Below are positions 10,749 to 19,411 of a DNA stretch of 64,000 nt, one piece after another; position 1 is the first letter of the stretch; each line of letters opens with the position of its first letter. The DNA comes from Bradyrhizobium sp. C9 (lineage in GTDB: Bacteria > Pseudomonadota > Alphaproteobacteria > Rhizobiales > Xanthobacteraceae). The position numbers and the translations under genes are program-made. The stretch spans positions 19,266 to 83,265 of the forward strand of contig NZ_NWTG01000027.1 of NCBI RefSeq assembly GCF_002532045.1. Direction: 5' to 3'. Below the pieces are notes generated by a model that was given only the letters and a program-made list of their open reading frames with translations, was not told the DNA's origin and made no database searches.

Positions 10749-13079
10749 TCAAGCGATCGAGCGCGAGGGAACCACGTGCAGCTGCTCGTCGGTGCGCCGG
10801 CCGTGCGAGGCATTGAGCAGCTGGCGGATGCGGACGGCGGGAACCGGCCGGCTGAACAGGTATCCCTGGGCTTCGGTCACAGCGCCGTCGGCGCTGATCA
10901 GTTCGAGCTGCTCGTTGGTCTCGATCCCCTCGACCACCACCGACATGCCGAGGTCCGCGGACAGCCGCGCGACGCCGCGCAGCAAGGTCAGCGGGCGATC
11001 GCTGTCGATGCCCTCGAGGAAGGAGCGGTCGATCTTGACCTTCTGCAGCGGGAAATTGTGCAAATAGCTGAGCGACGAGTAGCCGGTGCCGAAATCATCC
11101 AGCGAGATCCGCACGCCGAGCGAGCGCAATTGCGACAGCACATCGTGGGTCAGCTCGGTGTTGTGCAGCAGCGAGGATTCGGTGATCTCGATCTCGAGGC
11201 GTTGCGCCGGCAGACCGGAGACCTCGAGCGCGTAGCGGACCTCGCTCAGCACGTCGCGCTGATGGAACTGCTGCGGCGAGAAATTGACCGCGACGCTGAC
11301 CGCCTCCGGCCACTTCATGCATTCCATGCAGGCCTTGCGCAGGATCCAGCGGCCGAGATCGACGATCAGGCCCATGTCCTCGGCGACCGGAATGATGTCG
11401 ACCGGGGAGACCGTGCCGCGCGCAGGATGGTTCCAGCGCAGCAGCGCCTCGCAGGTCGAGACCTTGCCGGACTTCAGGTTGATCAGCGGCTGGTAGAACA
11501 GCTCGAATTCCTCGTTGGCGAGCGCCTTGCGCAGATCGAGCTCGAGGATGCGGCGGGCCTCGACAGTCTGGGCCATCTCGTCGCGGAAGAAGCAGAAAGT
11601 ACCGCGGCCGTCGGCCTTGGCGCGGTAGAGCGCCATGTCGGCGTTCTTCAGCAGCGTGTCGGCGCCGACGCCGGGCGCGGTCATCGCGATGCCGACGCTG
11701 GCGCCGATCTCGACCAGATGGTTGTCGATCTTGTAGCGCTCGCTGAGGCGGTCGACGATGCGCCGCGCCAGGGCGGCGGCGTCCTCATGCGAATGGATGT
11801 TCTGCTGGAACACGACGAACTCGTCGCCGCCGAACCGCGCCACGAAATCCTCCGGACGCAGCATCTCGCGCAGCCGCTCGGCGACCGCGCAGAGCAGCTG
11901 GTCGCCGCAGGGATGGCCGAGCGTGTCGTTGACCTGCTTGAACTGGTCGAGGTCGACGAACAGCAATGCGGAGCGATGGTCGCCGTGCTGCATGGCGAGC
12001 AGCCGGCCGATCTCGTCGCGGAAATTGACGCGGTTGGGCAGCGCGGTCAGTTCGTCGTAGCGCGCGAGATGGCTGATCCTGGCCTCGGCGTCCTTGCGCT
12101 CGGTGATGTCCTCGACCAGCATGACCGTGCCGCCGCCTGGCATCGGCTGGAACGTCCAGTCCAGCGAACGGTTCTGGGCCGGATCGGGGTCGCTGGTGAC
12201 GATGTCGCCGCGCTGCGAGCTCTCGATCTCGCAGAGAATTTGTTGCGCCGCCGCGGTCGAGATCGCGCCGGACAGCACGCAGGCATTGCAGATGTCGGTC
12301 GCGCTGGCACCGCGCTGCACGAAATCGTCCGACAGCTGCATCATCTCGATGAAGCGGTGGTTCATCACGGCGAGGCGTCCGTCGTCGCGGAACATGCACA
12401 AGCCGTGCGGCATGTTGTTGAGCGCGGTATCAAACTGATGCGCCAGCGCCGCCTCGCGGAAGCTCGCGGTCAGCGCCTTGACGAAGATCGCATGCAGGCT
12501 GAGATTGATGCCCTTCAGGCCGAGGAAGAACAGGACCAGCAGGATCGACAGGCCGATGTAGTAGAAGTCGCCATGCAGCGCCAGGGCGAGCGACATCGGC
12601 CCGCAGGCGACCAGCACGTGGAGCTGCAGCAGCCGCGGCCGCCCGTAATTGCGGGCCGCGCCGCCGGCCGTGTAGCCAACCGTCACCGCGACGCAGAGCA
12701 TGTGGGCGATCGCATCATCGCTGCCGAGGATGGTGACGAAGCACCAGGCGCCCAGCACCATGGCGTACACGATCGCACCGATCGAGTAGCGCGGCGCCCA
12801 GACCTTGGCTTCCTCGTAGGTCAGCCCGCCACCCTGCGCCTCGTCGTACTTGCGCATCCAGACCGCCCGCGCGGTTCCGATGGCAATGATCAGGAAGGCG
12901 AACGGCCACAGCAACACATTGCCGGTCTTGAGCGCGGTCATCACCGCGGCGGAGGCCGTGGCGACGCTGCCGAGGAACATCGCCCAGAAATTCTGGCGCA
13001 TCGAATCCACGAGTGCAGCGTAGAGCACTGGCTCCAGCTCGTCCTGGCTGCCTCGTCGTTTCTGATCCACCAACTGCAT
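10749..13079 (-). CDS. membrane-bound PAS-GGDEF-EAL diguanylate cyclase/phosphodiesterase
   Basis: A 776-residue c-di-GMP enzyme. About five to six membrane segments occupy residues 30-200. A PAS-like domain follows (FDTALNNMPHGLCMF from about 216, ending in VEDITERKDAE at 322-332). The cyclase domain has an intact GGDEF at 417-421 and an inhibitory I-site RPED at 408-411, five residues before it. The phosphodiesterase domain has EAL at 544-546 and DDFGTGYSSL further on. Both catalytic signatures are therefore intact, so it could make or break c-di-GMP. It is separated by 187 and 171 bases from tolB and the FeeM-like gene on the same strand. Confidence 0.95.
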   Translation of the reverse strand: MQLVDQKRRGSQDELEPVLYAALVDSMRQNFWAMFLGSVATASAAVMTALKTGNVLLWPFAFLIIAIGTARAVWMRKYDEAQGGGLTYEEAKVWAPRYSIGAIVYAMVLGAWCFVTILGSDDAIAHMLCVAVTVGYTAGGAARNYGRPRLLQLHVLVACGPMSLALALHGDFYYIGLSILLVLFFLGLKGINLSLHAIFVKALTASFREAALAHQFDTALNNMPHGLCMFRDDGRLAVMNHRFIEMMQLSDDFVQRGASATDICNACVLSGAISTAAAQQILCEIESSQRGDIVTSDPDPAQNRSLDWTFQPMPGGGTVMLVEDITERKDAEARISHLARYDELTALPNRVNFRDEIGRLLAMQHGDHRSALLFVDLDQFKQVNDTLGHPCGDQLLCAVAERLREMLRPEDFVARFGGDEFVVFQQNIHSHEDAAALARRIVDRLSERYKIDNHLVEIGASVGIAMTAPGVGADTLLKNADMALYRAKADGRGTFCFFRDEMAQTVEARRILELDLRKALANEEFELFYQPLINLKSGKVSTCEALLRWNHPARGTVSPVDIIPVAEDMGLIVDLGRWILRKACMECMKWPEAVSVAVNFSPQQFHQRDVLSEVRYALEVSGLPAQRLEIEITESSLLHNTELTHDVLSQLRSLGVRISLDDFGTGYSSLSYLHNFPLQKVKIDRSFLEGIDSDRPLTLLRGVARLSADLGMSVVVEGIETNEQLELISADGAVTEAQGYLFSRPVPAVRIRQLLNASHGRRTDEQLHVVPSRSIA

Positions 13080-13266
13080 CTGCAGACGTACGCGTCCTTT
13101 TCCGGCTGCGTAGTTCTAGCGGTCGCAGGTGAAGTCTTTCTGAGGGAACATCGTTAGCGAGTCGTTGCCGCGGCCGATTGATAGCCGAAATTCGGCAGAA
13201 GTTTCAGTACGCTAGGTAAGAAGTGCCGACCGCTCCGGGGTTCCCCGGAGCAGCTCTGCGCGAGCC

Positions 13267-14637
13267 TCACGACAACAGCGGCGACCAGGCGGGATCGGAG
13301 GCAAAACCGGGGGTCGGCACCCGCAGTTCGTTGCGCCCGGAAACGTCGATGGTGAACAGCGACGGACCGCTGTTGCCGCCGGGATCGCGGAAGAACATCA
13401 CGACGCGGCCGTTCGGCGCAAAGGTCGGGCCTTCATTGTGGAAGCCCGAGGTCAGGATACGCTCGCCCGAGCCGTCCGGCTTCATGATGCCGATCGCGAA
13501 CTGCCCGCCGCCCTGCTTGGTGAAGGCGATGTAGTCGCCGCGCGGCGACCACACCGGCGTCGAATAGGTGCCGTCGCCGAACGAGATGCGCTGGGCCGCA
13601 CCACCGGTTGCCGGCATCACGTAGATCTGCGGCTTGCCGCCGCGATCGGATTCGAAGCAGAGCCGCGTGCCGTCGGGCGCATAGGACGGCGAGGTGTCGA
13701 TCGCCGGCGTGTCGGTCAGCCGCGTCATCGACTTCGAGCGCAGATCCATCACGAACAGGTTGGAGTTGCCGCCCTGCTGCAGGCTCATGATGACGCGCTG
13801 ACCGTCGGGCGAGAAGCGCGGCGAGAACGACATGCCCGGGAAGTTGCCGACGATCTCGCGCTGGCCGGTCTCGATGTTGAGCAGATAGACGCGCGGGTCG
13901 CCCTGCCCGAACTCCATGTAGGTGATTTCCTGGGTCGACGGCGAGAAGCGCGGCGTCAGCACGAGGTCCGAGCCGCGGGTCAGGTAGCGCACATTGGCGC
14001 CGTCCTGGTCCATCAGCGCGAGGCGCTTGACGCGGCGATCCGCAGCGCCGCTCTCGTCGACGAACACGACGCGGGTATCGAAATAGCCCTTCTCGCCGGT
14101 CATGCGCTCGTAGATCTGGTCGGAGATGATGTGCGCGATGCGCCGCCAGTATTCGGCCGACGTGTCGTAAGACTGGCCGGCCAGCTGCTGGCCGGTGCCG
14201 ACGTCCCAGAGCCGGAATTCCGCCTTCACGCGCCCGTTGCCCTGGCGCGTCATGCGCCCGACCACCAGCGCCTGCGCCTTGATGCTTGCCCAGTTGTTCA
14301 GGTTCGGCGGCGCGTCGATGTTGACCTGCTTCTCGAGAAAGGCAGCCTGGTCGATCGGCGCGAACAAGCCGCTGCGCTTCAGGTTGTTGGTAATGACCTG
14401 CGCAACACCGACGCCGACTTCGGCATCGCCGGGCGTGCCGGCCGAGAAATTCGGAATCGCGATCGGCACCGGCGCGAACTCGCCCCCCGGGACGGGAATC
14501 TGCTTGCGCCCGCCCTCCTGGCCGATGGCCTGGCGGAGGGGTACGCCGGCGAGTGCGCCAAGCGCGGCCATTCCGGAAATCATCTGTCGGCGGTCGAGGC
14601 GAAACATCATTGCACGCAAATCATTGTTGTCGGTCAT
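13267..14637 (-). CDS. tolB: Tol-Pal system beta-propeller protein TolB
   Basis: A 456-residue periplasmic protein. The N-terminal alpha/beta domain (FAPVPIAIPNF, then DAEVGVGVAQVITNNLKRSG) precedes a six-bladed WD40-like propeller with repeated SPDG/APDGTRLCFESDRGG units. TolB binds Pal and TolA and takes part in outer-membrane constriction. The signal region is notable: LDRRQMISGMAALGALAGVP has a twin-arginine pair at residues 16-17, which suggests Tat export rather than Sec. The start at 14637 (MTDNND) is preferred; an ATG at 14667 is also in frame. It follows tolA by 45 bases. Confidence 0.95.
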   Translation of the reverse strand: MTDNNDLRAMMFRLDRRQMISGMAALGALAGVPLRQAIGQEGGRKQIPVPGGEFAPVPIAIPNFSAGTPGDAEVGVGVAQVITNNLKRSGLFAPIDQAAFLEKQVNIDAPPNLNNWASIKAQALVVGRMTRQGNGRVKAEFRLWDVGTGQQLAGQSYDTSAEYWRRIAHIISDQIYERMTGEKGYFDTRVVFVDESGAADRRVKRLALMDQDGANVRYLTRGSDLVLTPRFSPSTQEITYMEFGQGDPRVYLLNIETGQREIVGNFPGMSFSPRFSPDGQRVIMSLQQGGNSNLFVMDLRSKSMTRLTDTPAIDTSPSYAPDGTRLCFESDRGGKPQIYVMPATGGAAQRISFGDGTYSTPVWSPRGDYIAFTKQGGGQFAIGIMKPDGSGERILTSGFHNEGPTFAPNGRVVMFFRDPGGNSGPSLFTIDVSGRNELRVPTPGFASDPAWSPLLS

Positions 14638-14682
14638 GGTCGGTAGACTTTGTCCGCTATAGGTCAAGCGTCGCAGCTGACG

Positions 14683-15660
14683 TTACGTATTATTCTCTTT
14701 GAACACGGGTGCGAATGCCTTCCATTCCTCAAACCAGCCCGCAGGCAGGTTGTAGGGCTGACATGCGATAATCGCGCGCAAGGCACTCTCCTGATAGACG
14801 CGCATGTAGGGCGTGCTCGGCGAGCCTTCCGCCACCGGCATGCGGGCCAGCGTGCCGTCGCGCTTCAGATCGACGTCGATCACCACTTGGGTCCGCTGCT
14901 CCTCGATGCTGCCGTAGGGCTTGTTCTTCCAGCAGCGTTCGACCTGCTGCCTGAACATCGCGCCCCAAGTCGCGGAGTTGTCGGCGGCCCTGCCCTTCGC
15001 CGTGCCGAGCGCAGCGTTGGCATTGAGCGCATCGCCGGTTGCCGCGGCCCGCGTCGGATCGCGCTTGTCGAGCAGCGCTGCGATCTTGCTCTGGTCGAAC
15101 ACGCGATCCTTCGGCTTCTGCTCCGGCGGCGGCTTGGCGGCCTGCTGAACCGGCTTCGGCGGCGGCTTCTTCTCTTCCTTCTTGATCGCTTCCGCGATCG
15201 GGTCGGGCTTCTCCGGATCGGGCTTCTTCTCGACCGGCTTCGGCTCTTCCTTCGGCTTGTTCTCAACCTTCTTCGGCGGATCCGGCTTCTTGTCTTCCGG
15301 CTTCTCCACCTTCGGCGTCGGTGCGGGTGCGGTTTCGGTCACCACCGGCGGCTTCTTTTCCTCGACCTTGCCGACCATGTCGTCGACCGGCTTGGCTTCG
15401 GCGACCTTGTCGACCAGCGGCTTGGGATTTTCCTTTTTGCCGTCCTTTTGGCCGGTCATGACATGGGAGAGCTGATCGGCGGAGATCACGTCGACCGCGA
15501 CCGACTCTTCTTCCGGCATGACGTACGCCCTGGTCGAAAACGACACGAGACCCCACCCGATCACGAGGACGTGCAGGACAATCGATGCCGCCAGAGTCTT
15601 GTCGACCTTGACCTTCAAATCAGGCTTCCCCGTGCCCTGCGGTACATTGGCACTATCCAC
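14683..15660 (-). CDS. tolA: cell envelope protein TolA
   Basis: A 325-residue inner-membrane protein. One N-terminal transmembrane helix (ASIVLHVLVIGWGLVSF, about 29-45) is followed by a long Lys/Pro/Glu-rich linker (about 70-205) and a C-terminal TolA/TonB-like domain with FRQQVERCWKNKPYG. It transmits energy from TolQR to the outer membrane. The start is a GTG at 15660 that overlaps the end of tolR by eight bases, so translation is likely coupled. Confidence 0.92.
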   Translation of the reverse strand: MDSANVPQGTGKPDLKVKVDKTLAASIVLHVLVIGWGLVSFSTRAYVMPEEESVAVDVISADQLSHVMTGQKDGKKENPKPLVDKVAEAKPVDDMVGKVEEKKPPVVTETAPAPTPKVEKPEDKKPDPPKKVENKPKEEPKPVEKKPDPEKPDPIAEAIKKEEKKPPPKPVQQAAKPPPEQKPKDRVFDQSKIAALLDKRDPTRAAATGDALNANAALGTAKGRAADNSATWGAMFRQQVERCWKNKPYGSIEEQRTQVVIDVDLKRDGTLARMPVAEGSPSTPYMRVYQESALRAIIACQPYNLPAGWFEEWKAFAPVFKENNT

Positions 15661-16120
15661 CTTCCGGGATGATGACGATATTCGCCTTGAATCCCGCGGC
15701 CCGGACCTCCCCGAGCAATTTCATCATATCCGTGTAACAGACATCCTTGTCGCCACGCAGATAGACCACCTTTTCGGCATCCGACCGGGCGTCCCCGATC
15801 GCCTTGATCTTGGCCGGAAAATCGGCGGCCGTGATCGGCGCGTCGCCGAGATAGAGCTCGACATTCGAGTTGCAGCCACCGCCGGTGCGCTTGACCGACA
15901 GCGTCAGCGGCGGCTGGTTCGACGAGATCGACTTGCCGCCGCTCGCGACCGGCAGGTCGATATCGATGTTCGACGTCATCAGCGGCGCCGCGACCATGAA
16001 GATGATCAGCAGCACCAGCATCACGTCGACCATCGGTGTGACGTTGATCTCGGCCATGACCGGCTTGCGCCCGCCGCGGCGGCGCCTGCCACCGCCGGAC
16101 CCTGCCATGCTCATCGCCAT
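15653..16120 (-). CDS. tolR: biopolymer transport protein TolR
   Basis: A 155-residue ExbD/TolR protein: an Arg-rich cytoplasmic N-terminus, one transmembrane helix with the proton-pathway aspartate in INVTPMVDVMLVLLIIFMV, and a periplasmic domain starting with DIDLPVA. Together with TolQ it forms the proton-driven motor of the Tol system. It starts 34 bases behind tolQ and overlaps tolA, which indicates a tolQRA operon. Confidence 0.96.
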   Translation of the reverse strand: MAMSMAGSGGGRRRRGGRKPVMAEINVTPMVDVMLVLLIIFMVAAPLMTSNIDIDLPVASGGKSISSNQPPLTLSVKRTGGGCNSNVELYLGDAPITAADFPAKIKAIGDARSDAEKVVYLRGDKDVCYTDMMKLLGEVRAAGFKANIVIIPEGG

Positions 16121-16154
16121 GATCGTGCGCCCACAACAGTGACCACCATAAATC

Positions 16155-16868
16155 TCAGCCCCGCTCGTCGATCTGACGCGACAGGATGGCGGAGAACTCG
16201 TCGGCGAACCCCTCCAGGCGGGCGGCCTGCCGGTTCACCTCCGAGGTGAACTTATTGTAGAAAATAGTCGCCGGAATTGCGGCAATCAGGCCGATCGCGG
16301 TGGCAAACAGCGCTTCCGCGATACCCGGGGCCACCACCGCCAGGGAGGTATTTTTCGAGGCCGCGATCGACTGGAAGCTCGACATGATGCCCCAGACGGT
16401 GCCGAACAGGCCGACAAAGGGGCCGGCCGAGCCGACGGTGGCGAGCACCAGCAGCCGCCGTTCCAGCCGCTCCACCTCCCGGGCGATCGAGACGTTCATG
16501 ACCTTCTCGATTCTAGCCTGCAGGCCGGCAAAGGACCGCGACTGGCTCTCGAAGGAGCGCTTCCACTCCCGCATCGCCGCGACGAAACAGGCCGCCATCG
16601 ACTGGGTCGGCTTGGCCGAAAGGGCCCGGTAGAGTTCCTCGATCGACTGGCCGGACCAGAATGCCTGCTCGAACTTGTCCATCGCCCGCTTGGTGCGGGC
16701 GTAGAGCAGGATCTTGTCGATCGCGATCGCCCAGACCCACACCGAGCAGGACAAAAGTCCCAACATCACGCATTTGACGACCCAATGGGCCTGCCAGAAC
16801 AGCGCGATCAGCGACACATCGCTCGATGCCAGTGGCAGAGTTGACTGAGCCACGTCGGCGGGATTCAT
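16155..16868 (-). CDS. tolQ: Tol-Pal proton channel subunit TolQ
   Basis: A 237-residue ExbB/TolQ protein with three membrane segments: one near residues 25-45 and two late ones (VGSAGPFVGLFGTVWGIMSSF and LFATAIGLIAAIPATIFYN). The Gly-Thr-Val-Trp-Gly motif is the ion-path helix. The start at 16868 (MNPADV) is chosen because GAGGAT lies just upstream; an in-frame ATG at 16931 would add 21 residues that look non-coding. It is the first gene of the Tol block. The ybgC gene that often precedes tolQ is not present here. Confidence 0.96.
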   Translation of the reverse strand: MNPADVAQSTLPLASSDVSLIALFWQAHWVVKCVMLGLLSCSVWVWAIAIDKILLYARTKRAMDKFEQAFWSGQSIEELYRALSAKPTQSMAACFVAAMREWKRSFESQSRSFAGLQARIEKVMNVSIAREVERLERRLLVLATVGSAGPFVGLFGTVWGIMSSFQSIAASKNTSLAVVAPGIAEALFATAIGLIAAIPATIFYNKFTSEVNRQAARLEGFADEFSAILSRQIDERG

Positions 16869-17351
16869 CGGCAATATCCTCTCAACGCAAGTGTCCCCAT
16901 CAGGCGGGCCGCCAATCGGCACCGATTCCACGGCCGCATCAGGCGCGGCGAAACTGCGCGAAAGCCTCTTGCATCTGTCGCATGGGGGGCCCGTCCAAAG
17001 CCGGGCCCTGCTTCCCCTGCCAACATGTCAAAACGAGGGCTTTTCACGCGGCATTCCGACCCTAACCAAACGCTAATCATGGTTAAGGCGAGGTTACCAA
17101 AGGGAAATTTGGAGGCGGGAAATGCCGCCGGCGGAGGCGGTTGGCGGGTTCCCGGGATGAACGGTTTGCCGCGGAAGCCGGGGTGACGCCGGGCGCCTCC
17201 CCCCGCGTCGTCCTGGCGAAAGCCAGGACCTATAGCCACCGCGCTCGGGGATGAACGGGATCGCGGCCCCAGCGGCGCGCGCCATTGAGACTTGGGGTAA
17301 TGAGTCCTGGCTTTCGCCAGGACGACGGCGGGGATAGGGCGCGATTCAAGC
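16869..17351. other. intergenic region upstream of tolQ
   Basis: A 483-base spacer without a supported gene. It should hold the tolQRA promoter near its left end. The right half contains a paired-hairpin repeat (17206-17326), listed separately. Confidence 0.5.
17206..17326. repeat. paired-hairpin intergenic repeat
   Basis: Two copies of a short hairpin, TCCTGGCGAAAGCCAGGA near 17211 and its counterpart TCCTGGCTTTCGCCAGGA near 17305, are in inverted orientation and flank about 75 bases. Each is itself a stem with a four-base loop. This is a familiar rhizobial repeat design. It lies behind crcB. Confidence 0.8.
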
Positions 17352-17738
17352 TCAGGCCAGATGCCGCACGATCGCAAGCCCGGCGAACAGACCTGCGATC
17401 GACAGCGCTACCGAGCCCGCGACATACAACACCGCAAGGCCGAGTTCGCCGCGCTCATAGAGCAGCGCGGCATCGAGCGAGAAGGCGGAGAAGGTGGTGT
17501 AGCCGCCGAGGATGCCGGTCATCAGGAACAGCCGCCAGGGCTGCGAGGCCTCGCCCTTGAAGGCGAGATAGCCGGCGATCAGGCCCATCACGGTCGAGCC
17601 GGTGATGTTGATGATGAAGGTGCCGTAGGGAAACGCGGTGCCGATGCAGCGCGCGCAGGTGACGTTGATCAGGTGCCGCAACGTCGCGCCGAGGCCACCA
17701 CCGAGAAAGACGAGGAGATAGCTTGCCGGGTTACCCAC
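17352..17738 (-). CDS. crcB: fluoride efflux channel CrcB/FluC
   Basis: A 128-residue protein of four hydrophobic helices. Key family signatures are GGGLGATLRHL near the start, YGTFIINITGS in the second helix and GGYTTFSAFSLDA in the third. These residues line the dual-pore fluoride channel of FluC dimers, which expels fluoride. A GTG at 17738 has a purine-rich GGGGG five bases upstream and is preferred over the TTG one codon before it. No fluoride riboswitch was recognised upstream. Confidence 0.93.
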   Translation of the reverse strand: MGNPASYLLVFLGGGLGATLRHLINVTCARCIGTAFPYGTFIINITGSTVMGLIAGYLAFKGEASQPWRLFLMTGILGGYTTFSAFSLDAALLYERGELGLAVLYVAGSVALSIAGLFAGLAIVRHLA

Positions 17739-17788
17739 CAATGCCCCCGCTGGTGTGTGGGTCGAGAAGAGCGTGAAACTGTCCGTGC

Positions 17789-17970
17789 CTCACCCACCCC
17801 TAGAGGGGTCGAGACGAGCGGAGCTCGCTCTTGGGTCGACGCGAATGAAATGAGCGGCGGGGTGGGGTGACGGTCTGTCCACTCGAACAGTAGCCGTGTT
17901 GAGAGATCGCCCCACCCCGGTTCGCATTTCGCTTCATGCGAACCGACCCTCCCCCTCCAGGGGAGGGTGA
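17789..17970. repeat. intergenic repeat of the GGGGTGGGG / CCTCCCCCTCCAGGGGAGG family
   Basis: Contains GGGGTGGGGTGA, then CTCAACACGG in inverse form, CCCCACCCCGGTTCGCATTTC and the terminal hairpin CCCTCCCCCTCCAGGGGAGG. A second copy in the same orientation lies at 62261-62420, with the same blocks in the same order. It lies between sod and crcB. Confidence 0.8.
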
Positions 17971-18002
17971 AGGGCCGTTCGTGAAAAGTGCGATCAGAAT
18001 GC

Positions 18003-18602
18003 TTAGCCGGCCTTGCCGAACAGCTCGTCGACGTAATCCCAGTTGACGAGGCTGTCGACGAACGCCTTCAGATAGTCCGGACGGCGGTTGCGGTAGTCGA
18101 TGTAGTAGGAGTGCTCCCAGACGTCGACGCCGAGGATCGGCACCGCGCCGTGGACCAGCGGGTTCTCGCCGTTCGGGGTCTTGGCGATCTCGAGCTTGCC
18201 GCCCTTGACCTGCAACCAGGCCCAGCCGGAGCCGAACTGGCCGACGCCGGCGGCGGCGAAGTCGGTCTTGAACTTTTCGAAGCCGCCGAGATCCTCGTTG
18301 ATCTTCTTCTCCAGCCGGCCGGGCAGCTTGCTGCCGCCGCCATTCGGCTTCATCCACTTCCAGAAATGGATGTGGTTGTAGTGCTGACCGGCATTGTTGA
18401 AGACGGCCGCGTTCTTGCCGAACGAGCCCTTCACGATCTCCTCGAGGGACTTGCCTTCGAATTCGGTCCCCTTGATCGCGTTGTTGCCGTTGGTGACGTA
18501 GGCCTGGTGATGCTTGTCGTGGTGAAACTCCAGCGTTTCCTTGGACATGTAGGGCGCAAGGGCGTCGTGGGCGTAGGGCAGATCGGGTAGCGTGAAGGTC
18601 AT
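18003..18602 (-). CDS. superoxide dismutase, Fe/Mn family
   Basis: A 199-residue enzyme that converts superoxide to hydrogen peroxide and oxygen. Metal ligands appear as His27 in LEFHHDKHHQAYV, a His in NAGQHYNHIHFW (about 77), and Asp and His in LGVDVWEHSYYIDY (about 160-164). GSGWAWL is the conserved substrate-funnel segment. There is no signal peptide, so it is cytoplasmic. Whether iron or manganese is used cannot be fixed from these motifs. It is transcribed divergently from the GNAT gene at 18745. Confidence 0.96.
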   Translation of the reverse strand: MTFTLPDLPYAHDALAPYMSKETLEFHHDKHHQAYVTNGNNAIKGTEFEGKSLEEIVKGSFGKNAAVFNNAGQHYNHIHFWKWMKPNGGGSKLPGRLEKKINEDLGGFEKFKTDFAAAGVGQFGSGWAWLQVKGGKLEIAKTPNGENPLVHGAVPILGVDVWEHSYYIDYRNRRPDYLKAFVDSLVNWDYVDELFGKAG

Positions 18603-18744
18603 GGGGTAATGTCCAACAGAGGGTGGGAGACTACACTTAACGGGTCCCCCTTATAGAAGGTTCCACGGCGGAGAAACACCGCATTTTCGGATCGTGTATG
18701 ACAGATCGGCGCAGCCGACGGCCAAGACCCAGGGACCTGAGACG

Positions 18745-19275
18745 ATGAGCATTGAAATCGACATTCTCAACGGAGATGCGTCGTGGCGGCGCGCCGAGCC
18801 GCTGCTCCAGGCGGTCTGGAGCCCGGATATCATGGAGAACAAGCAGTGGGCGGACATCAAATGGGCTCACGCGGATTTGCGCGTGTTTCTCGATGCGCCT
18901 GACGACGGCGGGCTCGCCTGCCACGTCGGTATCTACTTCCGGACAATCACCTGGAATGGCCACAAGGTGCATGTCGGCGGCATCGGCGGGGTCGCGACCC
19001 GCGAGGACTGCCGGCGGCGCGGCTATGCATCGCTCGCGTTGGATGCCGCTGTGCACACCATTCGTGCCAATGACGCGGTGAAGTTTGCAATCTTATTCTG
19101 CGAGCCGCACAATTTCGCATTCTATCAGGCGCGCGGCTGGCACCCCTTCACCGGCGAAGTCACTTGCGAACAGCCCTCCGGGCAGATCCGCTTCGAAGCA
19201 ATGGCACCGTTCGTCAACGACATCGTCCGCGCGCCGCGCCAGGGCAAGATCGACCTATGCGGCCTGCCGTGGTGA
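18745..19275 (+). CDS. GNAT family N-acetyltransferase, weakly AAC(2')-like
   Basis: A 176-residue GNAT protein. The acetyl-CoA pyrophosphate-binding loop is VATREDCRRRGYAS (about 85-98), preceded by the beta strand VHVGGIGGVA; the later FYQARGWHPFTGEV is the usual C-terminal GNAT wedge. The general layout resembles aminoglycoside 2'-N-acetyltransferases by eye, but substrate cannot be inferred. The start at 18745 follows an AGGGA at 18731-18735 and is preferred over an ATG at 18694. Confidence 0.82.
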   Translation: MSIEIDILNGDASWRRAEPLLQAVWSPDIMENKQWADIKWAHADLRVFLDAPDDGGLACHVGIYFRTITWNGHKVHVGGIGGVATREDCRRRGYASLALDAAVHTIRANDAVKFAILFCEPHNFAFYQARGWHPFTGEVTCEQPSGQIRFEAMAPFVNDIVRAPRQGKIDLCGLPW

Positions 19276-19411
19276 CCCCTGCATGGGCGCGGGTGGCGAG
19301 CATTAGCTCGAACACGTAACATGTCGATCATCATTTATTGATTGTGAGCCTGGTTCACTGGCGTCGAATTGCAGTGCCCCCCTCCCCCACTTGCGAAGTG
19401 AGCCGTGACGC

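Noticed and set aside
10776..13157. A long uninterrupted plus-strand frame opposite the GGDEF-EAL gene
   Set aside because: Its translation is His/Arg/Gln-rich without domains and lies exactly antisense to a protein with intact motifs; a shadow of GC-rich codon use.
17739..17800. Fluoride riboswitch upstream of crcB
   Set aside because: No crcB-motif pseudoknot pattern was recognised in the short upstream region.
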